From assembly GCA_019359115.1 (NCBI GenBank), contig JAHHHW010000087.1, forward strand, positions 1-61,545: DNA of 61,545 nt. Reading direction: 5' to 3'. Of the stretch, positions 1 to 7,441 are shown in pieces. The notes below the pieces were generated by a model, which was not told the origin of the DNA, did not search any database, and was given only the letters and a program-made list of their open reading frames with translations. Made by a program: the position numbers and the translations under genes. This DNA is from Pelatocladus maniniholoensis HA4357-MV3 (lineage in GTDB: Bacteria; Cyanobacteriota; Cyanobacteriia; Cyanobacteriales; Nostocaceae). The first letter of the stretch is position 1. Every line of letters starts with the position of its first letter.

Positions 1-55
1 TTAATCGCTTGGTTTCTTGAGGATTCTCCTCTATGTGATTTAGTACGTTACTCAT
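1..55 (-). CDS. Partial ORF cut by left edge, N-terminus only
   Basis: An ATG on the minus strand (complement of CAT at 53-55) opens a frame that stays open to the window edge. It gives 18 residues beginning MSNVLNHIEENPQETKRL. The segment resembles the N-termini of some cyanobacterial transposases with a 'PxETxRLxG' helix, but 18 residues cannot prove this. No clear Shine-Dalgarno sequence precedes the ATG. It could also be a chance ORF. Confidence 0.35.
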   Translation of the reverse strand, partial: MSNVLNHIEENPQETKRL

Positions 56-123
56 ATTTTGGTGTCAAAAAACTTCTATTGACGTTCTTTTACCACAAAA
101 TATACTATTTTGGAGATGTTTAA

Positions 124-147
124 TCAGTTATCAGTTATCAGTTATCA
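124..147. repeat. Heptanucleotide tandem repeat (TCAGTTA, about 3.4 copies)
   Basis: Three complete and one partial copies of TCAGTTA run head to tail, followed by an imperfect mirrored stretch. Short heptameric tandem repeats of this kind are typical of intergenic DNA in heterocystous cyanobacteria. Confidence 0.75.
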
Positions 148-236
148 AATTAAACTGATCACTATTAACTGATTCATGTCTAATCCTCATACTCTGTGAG
201 AAGCCGTTCACCCTTGGCCAGGTGCTTTATGTCGAG

Positions 237-294
237 GTAGACGCGTAGCGCCCCCACTGGCTCGCCCCCACTGGCTCACCGCTTGCGCGTCTAC
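237..294. repeat. Inverted repeat enclosing a 14-bp direct repeat
   Basis: GTAGACGCG (237-245) is complemented by CGCGTCTAC (286-294). Between the arms the 14-mer GCCCCCACTGGCTC occurs twice in tandem (250-263, 264-277). A related GCTTGCGCGTCTA piece occurs near 5743-5755, so this appears to be a dispersed GC-rich foldback repeat. The rest of 56-464 is A/T-rich and I see no other gene. Confidence 0.55.
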
Positions 295-464
295 ACGTAG
301 CGTCTCCTCTGGAGAATCGCCGATTTCCCAATCCCCATTACCCCTACCTTCCCCTTATCCCCAATCCGTATTCGTGAAGTATTAAGAAAAAGTTCTGACA
401 TATACTAACAATTAGGTATTTGAGATTTTAGATTTAAATAGGAATCTAAAATCCAACATCCAAC

Positions 465-3344
465 ATGCTTGAACTCTGGGGTGTCTTAGTTATTGTAATA
501 ATCTGCCCATTATTAGGGGCATTACCGTTAATTGCTTGGATCACGCAAGCTCTGACAGGGCAGCAATTAGCGGAAGTCGGTACTGGTAATATTGGAGTAT
601 CGGCTGCTTTTTATCACGGTGGTACATTGGTGGGAATTTTAGCAGTTTTATCAGAAGCAGCCAAAGGAATTATCGCCGTTTTGATTGCTCGTGCTTATTT
701 CCCCAATGGTTCGGCTTGGGAATTGGTGGCTTTAATTGCTCTAGTAATGGGCAGATACTTGATGGGAAGAGGTGCTGGGACTACAAATGTTGTCTGGGGA
801 TTTATGGTACATGACCCATTGGCAGCAGGATTTATATTATTAGTGACAGGCGTCAGCTTTACAATTTTGCGCGATCGCCAGTTAGCAAAAAATGTGGTTG
901 TGATCACAGTTCCGATCATTGTGGCGATATTGCATATGGAAGATCCATTTATGATCATCGCTGCGATTGGACTTGCTGCTTTACTAGGCTGGATTTACAA
1001 ACAAATACCTGATGACTTGGATCTTCCAGTGCAGAATGCAAAACCTAATTCCCAAGCAGTATTGCAGTTTTTGCGCGGAGATCAAGGTATTCTGTCGCTA
1101 GATGATGAACTAGATCCTGCGATTGTGGGAAATAAAGCAGCAAAATTATCTCAGATGAAACGTTGGGGTTATCCTGTACCTAAAGGATGGGTATTAATGC
1201 CCTATGAAGATCCTCAACAATTGATCGATTTTTTACAACCATCAGAATTATCTCCTTTGGTAGTGCGTTCTTCCGCAATTGATGAAGACTCAGAACAAGC
1301 CTCTGGTGCAGGACAATACGAAACTGTTTTAAATGTTACTACTAGAGAAGGTTTAGAAAATGCGATCGCCAAAGTCCAAGTATCCTACAACGAACCTCTA
1401 GCAGTTCAATATCGACGCGATCGCAACGTCACAGATACTGCGATCGCAGTATTAGTTCAACTACAAGTTCAATCAGTATTTTCCGGTGTAGCGTTTAGCC
1501 GCGATCCGATGACGCAGGAACAAGATGCAGTCGTGATTGAAGCTTTACCAGGAAGTGCTGTTCAAGTCGTGTCTGGACGAGTGACACCAGAACAATATCG
1601 GGCTTTTGTTGTGGATACAGACAATTTAGCGCTGATTCAATTAGAAGGACAAGGACGAGTACCAGCAGCGTTAATTAAACAAGTAGCATACTTAGCCCGC
1701 CGTCTTGAAGATCGTTATTACGGCGTTCCCCAAGATATTGAATGGAGTTATGACGGTCAAACTCTTTGGGTACTGCAAACCCGTCCAATTAGTACTTTAT
1801 TACCAATCTGGACACGCAAAATTGCTGCGGAAGTTATTCCTGGGTTAATTCGCCCTTTAACTTGGTCGATTAATCGTCCTTTAACGTGTGGTGTGTGGGG
1901 AGGAATTTTTGCTCTTGTTTTAGGCAAAAAAGCTGTGGGATTGAATTTCAATGAAACAGCAACACTGCACTATTCTCATGCTTATTTTAATGCCACACTC
2001 TTAGGACAGATATTCCGGCGCATGGGATTACCCCCAGAAAGTCTAGAGTTTTTAACGAGGGGAGAAAAGTTAAGCAAACCGCCGTTAAATTCTACATTAG
2101 AAAATTTGCCTGGACTGCTGCGGTTGTTAATGCGGGAGTTATGGTTAGGGAGGGAATTTAGGCGGGATTATCGTCAACATTTTGCACCTGGTTTATCGCG
2201 GTTATCTTCAGAACCACTTGAGCAGCTAGACTCACCAGAGTTATTAGCCAGAATTAACTATATTTTAGATTTGCTACACCGTGCCACTTTCTACAGTATT
2301 ATGGCTCCCTTGAGTGCAGCCATACGTCAAGCCATATTTAAAGTTAAAGACAGCAAGCTTGATAATAGTCTCACACCAGAAGTAGCAGCATTGCGATCGC
2401 TGCAAAATTTAGCCGCCAAAGCCAAGCAGCAATTTTCACGGTTCAAACCCGATACTGTGTTTGCGAACATGGCCGAGTCTGAATCAGGACAGGAGATTTT
2501 AGATGAATTTGATCAATTGCTGCAACGCTATGGTTATATGAGCGAAGTAGGGACTGATATTGCGATTCCCACTTGGAAGGAAGAACCCCAAGTGGTGAAG
2601 CAATTATTGGTGCAGTTTATGCAGGGAAATGAACCACCTAGAAGCCCAGAACACCAAGGGAAACGCAACAAAGGTTTTGTTCAAAGTCGTATGGATTTGA
2701 AAGGGCGAGTCACAGAAATATATTCTCAGTTATTAGCCCATTTGCGTTGGTCGTTTGTTGCACTCGAACAAATTTGGTTAAATTCAAGTTTGTTGAGTGA
2801 AGCTGGAGATATATTTTTTCTGGAATTTGCAGAAATCAAGCGCTTAATAGAGGGAATGGACACAGATTTAGTTGAGCAGTTATCTGAGATTGTGAAATTG
2901 AGGCGATCGCAACTTGTAGAACATGGTCAAATTAATCCAGTCTCCTTGTTAGTTTACGGCAATACTCCCCCGGCTCTACCTTTGCGAATTGCACCTCTGT
3001 CTCCTGATCAGGTATTACAAGGTATCCCCGCTAGTCCCGGACAAGCAGTCGGACGGGTAAAGGTGTTGCGAAATTTACAATCAATGACGGAGATTGACAA
3101 GGAAACAATTTTAGTAGTTCCTTATACAGACTCTGGTTGGGCGCCCTTACTAGTGAGAGCCGGAGGATTAATTTCTGAAGCTGGTGGTAGGCTTTCCCAC
3201 GGAGCAATCCTGGCTCGCGAGTATGGGATTCCCGCAATTATGGATGTGCATAATGCTACCTGGATTTTCCAGGATGGTCAGCAAGTACGGATAGATGGTA
3301 CTAGGGGTATTGTGGAAATATCCAATGATATAAGACCAGAATGA
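465..3344 (+). CDS. PlsY-like membrane domain fused to PEP-synthase-like phosphotransfer protein
   Basis: A 959-aa protein in two parts. Residues 1-190 are hydrophobic with several membrane segments and a PlsY-like motif (GTGNIGVSA, compare GSGNxGATN); PlsY makes lysophosphatidate from acyl-phosphate and glycerol-3-phosphate. The second PlsY glycine motif is degenerate here (GRGAGTTN), so catalysis is uncertain. From about residue 215 it resembles the ATP-binding domain of PEP synthase or pyruvate phosphate dikinase (GNKAAKLSQMKRWGYPVPKG, VVRSSAIDEDSEQASGAG, WVLQTRPIS). The C-terminus is a PEP-utiliser mobile domain with the phosphohistidine motif GGRLSHGAI (His912). No separate PEP/pyruvate barrel domain is obvious, so the substrate is unknown. 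The start follows a heptamer repeat (ATCCAAC twice) rather than a clear ribosome-binding site. The stop overlaps the next gene, indicating cotranslation. Confidence 0.8.
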   Translation: MLELWGVLVIVIICPLLGALPLIAWITQALTGQQLAEVGTGNIGVSAAFYHGGTLVGILAVLSEAAKGIIAVLIARAYFPNGSAWELVALIALVMGRYLMGRGAGTTNVVWGFMVHDPLAAGFILLVTGVSFTILRDRQLAKNVVVITVPIIVAILHMEDPFMIIAAIGLAALLGWIYKQIPDDLDLPVQNAKPNSQAVLQFLRGDQGILSLDDELDPAIVGNKAAKLSQMKRWGYPVPKGWVLMPYEDPQQLIDFLQPSELSPLVVRSSAIDEDSEQASGAGQYETVLNVTTREGLENAIAKVQVSYNEPLAVQYRRDRNVTDTAIAVLVQLQVQSVFSGVAFSRDPMTQEQDAVVIEALPGSAVQVVSGRVTPEQYRAFVVDTDNLALIQLEGQGRVPAALIKQVAYLARRLEDRYYGVPQDIEWSYDGQTLWVLQTRPISTLLPIWTRKIAAEVIPGLIRPLTWSINRPLTCGVWGGIFALVLGKKAVGLNFNETATLHYSHAYFNATLLGQIFRRMGLPPESLEFLTRGEKLSKPPLNSTLENLPGLLRLLMRELWLGREFRRDYRQHFAPGLSRLSSEPLEQLDSPELLARINYILDLLHRATFYSIMAPLSAAIRQAIFKVKDSKLDNSLTPEVAALRSLQNLAAKAKQQFSRFKPDTVFANMAESESGQEILDEFDQLLQRYGYMSEVGTDIAIPTWKEEPQVVKQLLVQFMQGNEPPRSPEHQGKRNKGFVQSRMDLKGRVTEIYSQLLAHLRWSFVALEQIWLNSSLLSEAGDIFFLEFAEIKRLIEGMDTDLVEQLSEIVKLRRSQLVEHGQINPVSLLVYGNTPPALPLRIAPLSPDQVLQGIPASPGQAVGRVKVLRNLQSMTEIDKETILVVPYTDSGWAPLLVRAGGLISEAGGRLSHGAILAREYGIPAIMDVHNATWIFQDGQQVRIDGTRGIVEISNDIRPE

Positions 3345-3676
3345 AACTGATATCCCTAAGCGAAATACCACAAGAGCCTGTTTCTCATAATCCTGAAATC
3401 AAGAAACAAGTAATGTTGCGGCTTGGTGAATTACCTGGTTTGACTAACTTTTCCCAAGCACGTTTTGCTCCCGGACAAATAGCTTCAGCACACGCACATG
3501 AGGATATGTGTGAAGTATTTTTTGTCGAAACTGGTTCGGGGATTATTCGTATTAATGATCAGGAATACCCTTTATTACCAGGAACTTGTGTAGCCGTAGA
3601 AAAATCAGAAACACACGAAATTGTCAATAATGGTACAACGGAATTAGTTCTCACTTACTTTGGTTTGCGAGCCTAG
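3341..3676 (+). CDS. Small cupin-domain protein
   Basis: 111 aa, single-domain cupin. Motif 1 is visible as HAHEDMCEVFFVETGSG (His, His and Glu metal-ligand positions) and motif 2 around GTCVAVEKSETHEIVNN. Such one-domain cupins bind a metal and act as small isomerases, dioxygenases or sensors; the substrate cannot be told. Its ATG overlaps the stop of the upstream PlsY/PEP-synthase-like gene (ATGA, 3341-3344), so the two are almost certainly translated together and may act in the same step. Confidence 0.85.
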   Translation: MKLISLSEIPQEPVSHNPEIKKQVMLRLGELPGLTNFSQARFAPGQIASAHAHEDMCEVFFVETGSGIIRINDQEYPLLPGTCVAVEKSETHEIVNNGTTELVLTYFGLRA

Positions 3677-3745
3677 AGGGATCGGGGAGCGCTTACAAGG
3701 GAAGGGGGACAAGGGAGAAAAATCTATACACTGTTGGGCAAGTAT

Positions 3746-4039
3746 TTATGGGTCAGCGTTTACAACAACTTTAATTGCCTTTTCAAGACACTGACTACTA
3801 CTGTTTACACATTCGGGTATTTCAATATCTGGTTGAACCCCTACACCTTCAATGGTGTTACCCTTGGGTGAAACTACTTGAACAGTCGGGACAATGAGAG
3901 CAAAGCCTTGCCATCTCAGTCTAAAAGCCTCACCCCCAAACAGTGCTCCCATGGTGCGGGTTCCCAGTATTTTGGCAGCACCGTAGTCTTTGATGATTCC
4001 TGTGAATAGGTCACACGATGAGCCGCACTGACTATGCAA
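3746..4039 (-). pseudogene. Remnant of C-terminal-processing peptidase (S41 family)
   Basis: About 97 codons encode only the last part of an S41 protease core: a serine-rich segment (CGSSCDLFTGIIKDYG), then ILGTRTMGALFGGE and the family-typical VVSPKGNTIEGVGVQPDIEIP. Full family members have several hundred residues including a signal peptide and usually a PDZ domain. None of that is present upstream, where the AraC gene starts divergently at 4095. There is no good start codon. It is best read as a decayed fragment, although translation from a non-ATG codon is not excluded. Confidence 0.7.
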
Positions 4040-4094
4040 TTTATAAAAATCTTTTGATTTTACGCTTTGTTATTTCACCAGTGAGGTCAAATTG

Positions 4095-4976
4095 ATGTCT
4101 TCCCCAGCAACCGCTATGTGTCCAGCAGACGTAATCAAAGAGGAGTGGGTGCTGTCCAGACACATCCTTCAGTCGGGTGGGCTAATTGTGGAACATCAAC
4201 TTCAGCCGTCCGGGGAGTGTGAAGTATCGTCCGGGCTAACTCATCATTTCCTGGTTTTTGAACTGGGGAATGTGACACGCCAAGTTTTCCGTATCGGGAA
4301 GCAAGAGTATGACGGATCTCTACTGCAAGGCGAACTACTTCTGATTCCGGCTAAAGCTCCTTTTTTTGGAGCTTGTGAAACGACTGATGAAATTTTGGCA
4401 TTGTTCATCGATCCAACTTTTCTACATCAAATGTCGTTGGAAGCAAATTGTCCCCACTCTGAGCAAGTTGAGCTTCTCAGCGTTATAAATACACGTGATC
4501 TGCAAATTGAATCTATTGTGCAGTCTATTCACAATGAAATCCAGCAAAACAGATGGGGAAGCAGATTGTACTTAGATTCTTTAGCAAACTTGTTAGTAAT
4601 TCATCTACTTAGAAACTACACTTCCAGCCCTCTTAAACTGCGAGAATACCAGGTAGGGTTAGGTGAATTTAGACTAAAACGGGTATTAGAATATATCAAT
4701 GCCCATCTTGAACAAGATATTGGGTTAGCCGATATTGCTGAAGTAGCAGACTTTAGCCAATGCTATTTTTCTAGTCTCTTTAAGCAATCAATGGGGATAG
4801 CTCCTTGGCAGTATATAGTACAGCAGCGAGTTGAACGAGCAAAGAAGTTGTTAAAACAGCGCAACAATTCAATTTCAGAGATAGCATTACAGTGCGGCTT
4901 CAACAGCCAAAGTCACTTTACACAGCAATTTCGTAAAATGACAGGAGTCACACCTAAGATATATCAAGAACATTAA
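4095..4976 (+). CDS. AraC-family transcriptional regulator
   Basis: 293 aa. The C-terminal ~100 residues form the AraC double helix-turn-helix: IGLADIAEVADFSQCYFSSL for the first unit and ISEIALQCGFNSQSHFTQQF for the second, ending in the usual MTGVTPKIYQ. The N-terminal ~170 residues would be a sensing domain with cupin-like strands; the ligand is unknown. The ATG at 4095 is preferred over a TTG three bases upstream because GAGG (4083-4086) lies at suitable spacing. It is divergent from the S41 remnant and has no obvious operon partner downstream. Confidence 0.88.
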   Translation: MSSPATAMCPADVIKEEWVLSRHILQSGGLIVEHQLQPSGECEVSSGLTHHFLVFELGNVTRQVFRIGKQEYDGSLLQGELLLIPAKAPFFGACETTDEILALFIDPTFLHQMSLEANCPHSEQVELLSVINTRDLQIESIVQSIHNEIQQNRWGSRLYLDSLANLLVIHLLRNYTSSPLKLREYQVGLGEFRLKRVLEYINAHLEQDIGLADIAEVADFSQCYFSSLFKQSMGIAPWQYIVQQRVERAKKLLKQRNNSISEIALQCGFNSQSHFTQQFRKMTGVTPKIYQEH

Positions 4977-5023
4977 GCCTTAAAGCTTGAACGTTGAGGT
5001 TTGAAACTAGAATTTTGAGGTTT

Positions 5024-5036
5024 GGGAGCATCCCAA
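5024..5036. repeat. Dispersed 'GGGAGCATCCCAA' repeat, copy 1
   Basis: GGGAGCATCCCAA is one of six related copies in this window. The others are at 6581-6600, 40754-40780, 40934-40946 (inverted), 41072-41093 (inverted) and 51234-51257; longer copies continue as AATGTTTAAAATCC. All lie outside recognised genes. Confidence 0.6.
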
Positions 5037-5070
5037 TTTTTTCAATATACTGCGCTTGGATTTAAATCCT

Positions 5071-5157
5071 TAGCTAATAGCACAAGTCGTCTGAAGACGA
5101 CTCAAACAAATCTCAAACAAATCAAGTAGTCTGCTTAAAGCAGACTTTCGCTATGAG
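5071..5157. repeat. Dispersed double-hairpin repeat, copy 1
   Basis: Two perfect hairpins in a row: AGTCGTCT-GA-AGACGACT (5085-5102) and AGTCTGCTT-A-AAGCAGACT (5128-5146), framed by GCTAATAGCACA and GCTATGAG. A second copy with the same frame and compensating changes is at 40986-41060. This points to a mobile or structure-conserved intergenic repeat. Confidence 0.7.
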
Positions 5158-5174
5158 ACTGTGATTGAAATCTA

Positions 5175-5290
5175 ATACCATTTCCATATGAAGATGCATA
5201 GAAAGAACCCCACCGCCTTCGGCACCTCCCCTTGGTAAGGGGAGGTTGGGAGGGGTTAAAATAATGTGCAGCTTCATATTTAATTGGTAT
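5175..5290. mobile_element. MITE-like insertion with TA target duplication
   Basis: A 116-bp element with imperfect terminal inverted repeats: ATACCATTTCCATATGAAG at the left, and ATACCAATTAAATATGAAG when the right end is reverse-complemented. TA flanks both ends (5173-5174, 5291-5292). The core holds a GC-rich foldback (CCTCCCC ... GGGGAGG). It interrupts a 44-bp repeat whose uninterrupted versions follow at 5291-5394. TA duplication is the signature of IS630/Tc1-mariner transposition; no transposase lies inside, so it would be non-autonomous. Confidence 0.75.
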
Positions 5291-5394
5291 TAGGCGAGTT
5301 TTGAACGTTCGCTATGAGACTGCGATTGAAATCTTAGGCGGGTTTTGAACGTTCGCTATGAGACTGCGATTGAAATCTTAGGCAGGTTTTGAAC
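5291..5394. repeat. 44-bp tandem repeat (about 2.4 copies)
   Basis: Units 5291-5334 and 5335-5378 are nearly identical (TAGGCGRGTTTTGAACG ... GCGATTGAAATCT), followed by a partial unit at 5379-5394. The end of a further unit (5147-5172) precedes the MITE-like insertion. Units lack variable spacers, so this is not a CRISPR array despite the ATTGAAAT ending. Confidence 0.7.
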
Positions 5395-5486
5395 TGATCC
5401 AAAATCTAAAATAGAATGACCAACTGATTGTTGTTAGTCTAGAAAAAACTTAAAGTGCAGTAATTTTGATCCGAAAGAGGGGAACT

Positions 5487-5714
5487 ATGCCACATACAAT
5501 TGTTACAGATGTCTGTGAAGGCGTCGCGGATTGCGTAGATGCTTGTCCAGTTGCTTGTATTCATGATGGTCCAAGCAAAAATGTTAAAGGTACTGATTGG
5601 TATTGGATCGACTTCGCTACCTGTATTGACTGCGGTATATGTCTCCAAGTTTGCCCAGTAGAAGGTGCGATCGTCCCAGAAGAAAGACCCGAATTGCAAA
5701 AAACGCCATTATAG
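5487..5714 (+). CDS. Bacterial-type ferredoxin (two Fe-S clusters)
   Basis: 75 aa from the ATG at 5487, preceded by GAGGGG at ideal spacing; a longer TTG frame from 5466 is less likely. Two cysteine clusters are visible: CEGVADCVDACPVAC near the N-terminus and CIDCGICLQVCPVEG (CxxCxxCxxxCP) further on. The pattern fits a 7Fe or 8Fe ferredoxin that carries low-potential electrons in the cytoplasm. It is separated from the next gene by a heptamer repeat tract, so cotranscription is uncertain. The redox partner cannot be told from context. Confidence 0.9.
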   Translation: MPHTIVTDVCEGVADCVDACPVACIHDGPSKNVKGTDWYWIDFATCIDCGICLQVCPVEGAIVPEERPELQKTPL

Positions 5715-5824
5715 TTATTTGTCCTACCCTGCGGGAAGCCGCTTGCGCGTCTATGTCATTCGTCACTTGTCATTTGTAAATCACAATTACTCTTGACGAA
5801 TGATTCATAATTAATGACTATTAA

Positions 5825-5852
5825 CCAATGACCAATGACCAATGACCAATGA
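5825..5852. repeat. Heptamer repeat CCAATGA (x4) placing four ATGs before a gene start
   Basis: CCAATGA occurs four times in tandem, putting ATG at 5828, 5835, 5842 and 5849. Because the unit is 7 bp each ATG is in a different frame from its neighbour. Only the last one opens the ABC ATPase frame. Confidence 0.75.
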
Positions 5853-6577
5853 CCATTGACTACTTACTAGAAGTTGATAATGTCCACGCTGGATATATTA
5901 AAGATGTTGATATTCTGCAAGGTGTAAATTTCCGTGTTTCTCCTGGGGAATTAGTCACGGTGATTGGCCCTAATGGTGCAGGAAAATCAACTTTGGCAAA
6001 AGCTATTTTTGGATTGTTGACACCTCATACAGGAACAATCACTTTTAAAGGAGAAAATATCACTGGTTTAAAATCAAACCAAATTGTGCAGCGAGGGATG
6101 TGTTATGTACCGCAAATCGCCAATGTTTTTCCCTCTCTATCTGTAGAAGAAAATCTGGAAATGGGTGCTTTTGTCCGCAATGTTCCTCTTCAACCACTCA
6201 AAGACAAAATATTTACCATGTTTCCTCGACTGCGCGATCGCCGTCGTCAACGTGCTGGTACACTCTCCGGTGGCGAACGCCAGATGTTAGCAATGGGTAA
6301 AGGCTTGATGTTAGAACCCAGTCTACTGCTTTTAGATGAACCTTCTGCTGCTTTATCTCCGATTTTGGTGACTCAAGTATTTGAGCAGATCAAAGAAATT
6401 AACCGGGGAGGTACAGCTATTGTCTTAGTCGAACAAAATGCTCGCAAAGCTTTAGAAATGGCTCATCGCGGTTGCGTACTCGAATCTGGACGCGATGCAA
6501 TCACAGGTCCCGGTCAAGAATTATTAAATGACCCTAAAGTCGGAGAATTATATTTAGGAGCAGGAAAAGGACATTAG
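5849..6577 (+). CDS. Branched-chain/neutral amino-acid ABC transporter ATPase (LivF/NatE type)
   Basis: 242 aa, a normal length for LivF-type ATPases. Walker A GPNGAGKST lies at residues 40-48, the signature LSGGERQM near 139, and Walker B LLLLDEP with the EPSAAL continuation near 160, followed by the switch region VLVEQNARKAL. The AGYxxxxDILxGVNF opening and the VEENLEMGAF segment are typical of LivF. In heterocystous cyanobacteria the N-I system has its subunits scattered (NatA-NatE), so an isolated ATPase like this may be NatE. No permease or binding protein lies beside it here. Exact substrate is inferred only from family. Confidence 0.85.
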   Translation: MTIDYLLEVDNVHAGYIKDVDILQGVNFRVSPGELVTVIGPNGAGKSTLAKAIFGLLTPHTGTITFKGENITGLKSNQIVQRGMCYVPQIANVFPSLSVEENLEMGAFVRNVPLQPLKDKIFTMFPRLRDRRRQRAGTLSGGERQMLAMGKGLMLEPSLLLLDEPSAALSPILVTQVFEQIKEINRGGTAIVLVEQNARKALEMAHRGCVLESGRDAITGPGQELLNDPKVGELYLGAGKGH

Positions 6578-6580
6578 ATC

Positions 6581-6600
6581 GGGAGCATCCCAAATGTTCA
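6581..6600. repeat. Dispersed 'GGGAGCATCCCAAATG' repeat, copy 2
   Basis: Begins five bases after the stop of the LivF/NatE-like gene and continues AATGTTCAAAAATCCC. It matches the 40754-40780 and 51234-51257 copies. Confidence 0.6.
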
Positions 6601-6640
6601 AAAATCCCACCTGCGTTCCCCGTTAAGAGTTCCCTGCTAT

Positions 6641-7132
6641 TTATAACCCACCGCGATCGCGTTCTAGGTCGTAAATCACCTTATCAACATACCAATCAGC
6701 CGTTTTATTGGGAAATTTTAGTTGGGCTTGGATGAAAAGGCGCTTTGCTACTTCTCTATCATCATGCAACAAAGTCATGAGTCTGTTTTGAAGTTTGCGG
6801 CTAGCTTGCTCAAAGCTAATAATACCAGTTTTTGAACTTGCAAATGAGGCGCTATCTGTAGTACTTGCTTGGCGATTTCCTCTGTCTTTTAAAGCTACAC
6901 CAAGAGCCACACCACCTACAACTGTTGCTACTAACCAAAGTTTGGATTGATTATCTTGTGGTGTTACGAGTGTGGGAGTTGTGGAACTAGAATCTGCAAG
7001 TTGTGTAACTGGTTGTTCAACTCGCTGTGCAATTGTGGGTGCGAACTGAAATACCAAAAGACTGGATACAACCCCAGTCGCCAAAACTTTCAAAGCATCT
7101 ACAGATTTGTGAATAGAAAAAGTGTGAAACAT
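6641..7132 (-). CDS. Hypothetical exported or membrane-anchored protein
   Basis: 163 aa with no family I recognise. A signal-like hydrophobic stretch (about residues 14-36, ending FAPTIAQ) is followed by a Ser/Thr/Pro-rich linker and a second hydrophobic segment (LWLVATVVGGVALGVAL). Then comes a soluble tail of about 80 residues with an FEQASRKLQNRLMTLLHDD helix and ending in DRDRGGL-like charge. The tail may sit in the cytoplasm or periplasm depending on signal cleavage. An AGGAG abuts the ATG directly, which is closer than usual for a ribosome-binding site. It is isolated on this strand. Confidence 0.6.
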   Translation of the reverse strand: MFHTFSIHKSVDALKVLATGVVSSLLVFQFAPTIAQRVEQPVTQLADSSSTTPTLVTPQDNQSKLWLVATVVGGVALGVALKDRGNRQASTTDSASFASSKTGIISFEQASRKLQNRLMTLLHDDREVAKRLFIQAQLKFPNKTADWYVDKVIYDLERDRGGL

Positions 7133-7365
7133 CTCCTAGAAAGAAAACTCAAAAATTATTATTATTTCTATAATTCTATTTTGCGCGATCGCTATGACAC
7201 AAATATGTCAATTTTCTGACGCTCATGCGATCGCCTGTGGATGTTGAACTAAGTTGAGCATAAATTTATTTGGCGTTGCATAATTGCGGGATGATTTTGG
7301 AATTTTCATCAACGGTGTGTCCCCGCGTCACCGTATTTCCTATCTTGCATCAGCTTTTCATTCCG

Positions 7366-7414
7366 CCAATAAATTTATTTATTGGCTAATAGCTAAAGTC
7401 AGATAAATCTGACT
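7366..7414. repeat. Pair of palindromes downstream of the haemagglutinin-type gene
   Basis: CCAATAAA-TTTA-TTTATTGG (7366-7385) and AGTCAGA-TAAA-TCTGACT (7397-7414) are perfect hairpins. The second, with its tail GACTAG ... TTTGAGTCC, recurs in altered form at 13635-13686, so this is a dispersed repeat. It lies at the 3' end of the minus-strand gene and could also help end transcription. The remainder of 7133-7441 shows nothing else. Confidence 0.6.
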
Positions 7415-7441
7415 AGGACGGTGTTTGAGTCCATTCGTGAA

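Noticed and set aside
3746-4039. Functional small S41 peptidase
   Set aside because: It lacks the signal peptide, PDZ region and most of the catalytic core; kept as a remnant.
5147-5400. Possible CRISPR array (repeats ending GATTGAAAT)
   Set aside because: Units are directly tandem at 44 bp without variable spacers, one is split by a MITE-like insertion, and no cas gene is in the window.
5466-5486. TTG start for the ferredoxin
   Set aside because: The ATG at 5487 has GAGGGG at ideal spacing and gives the normal ferredoxin N-terminus.
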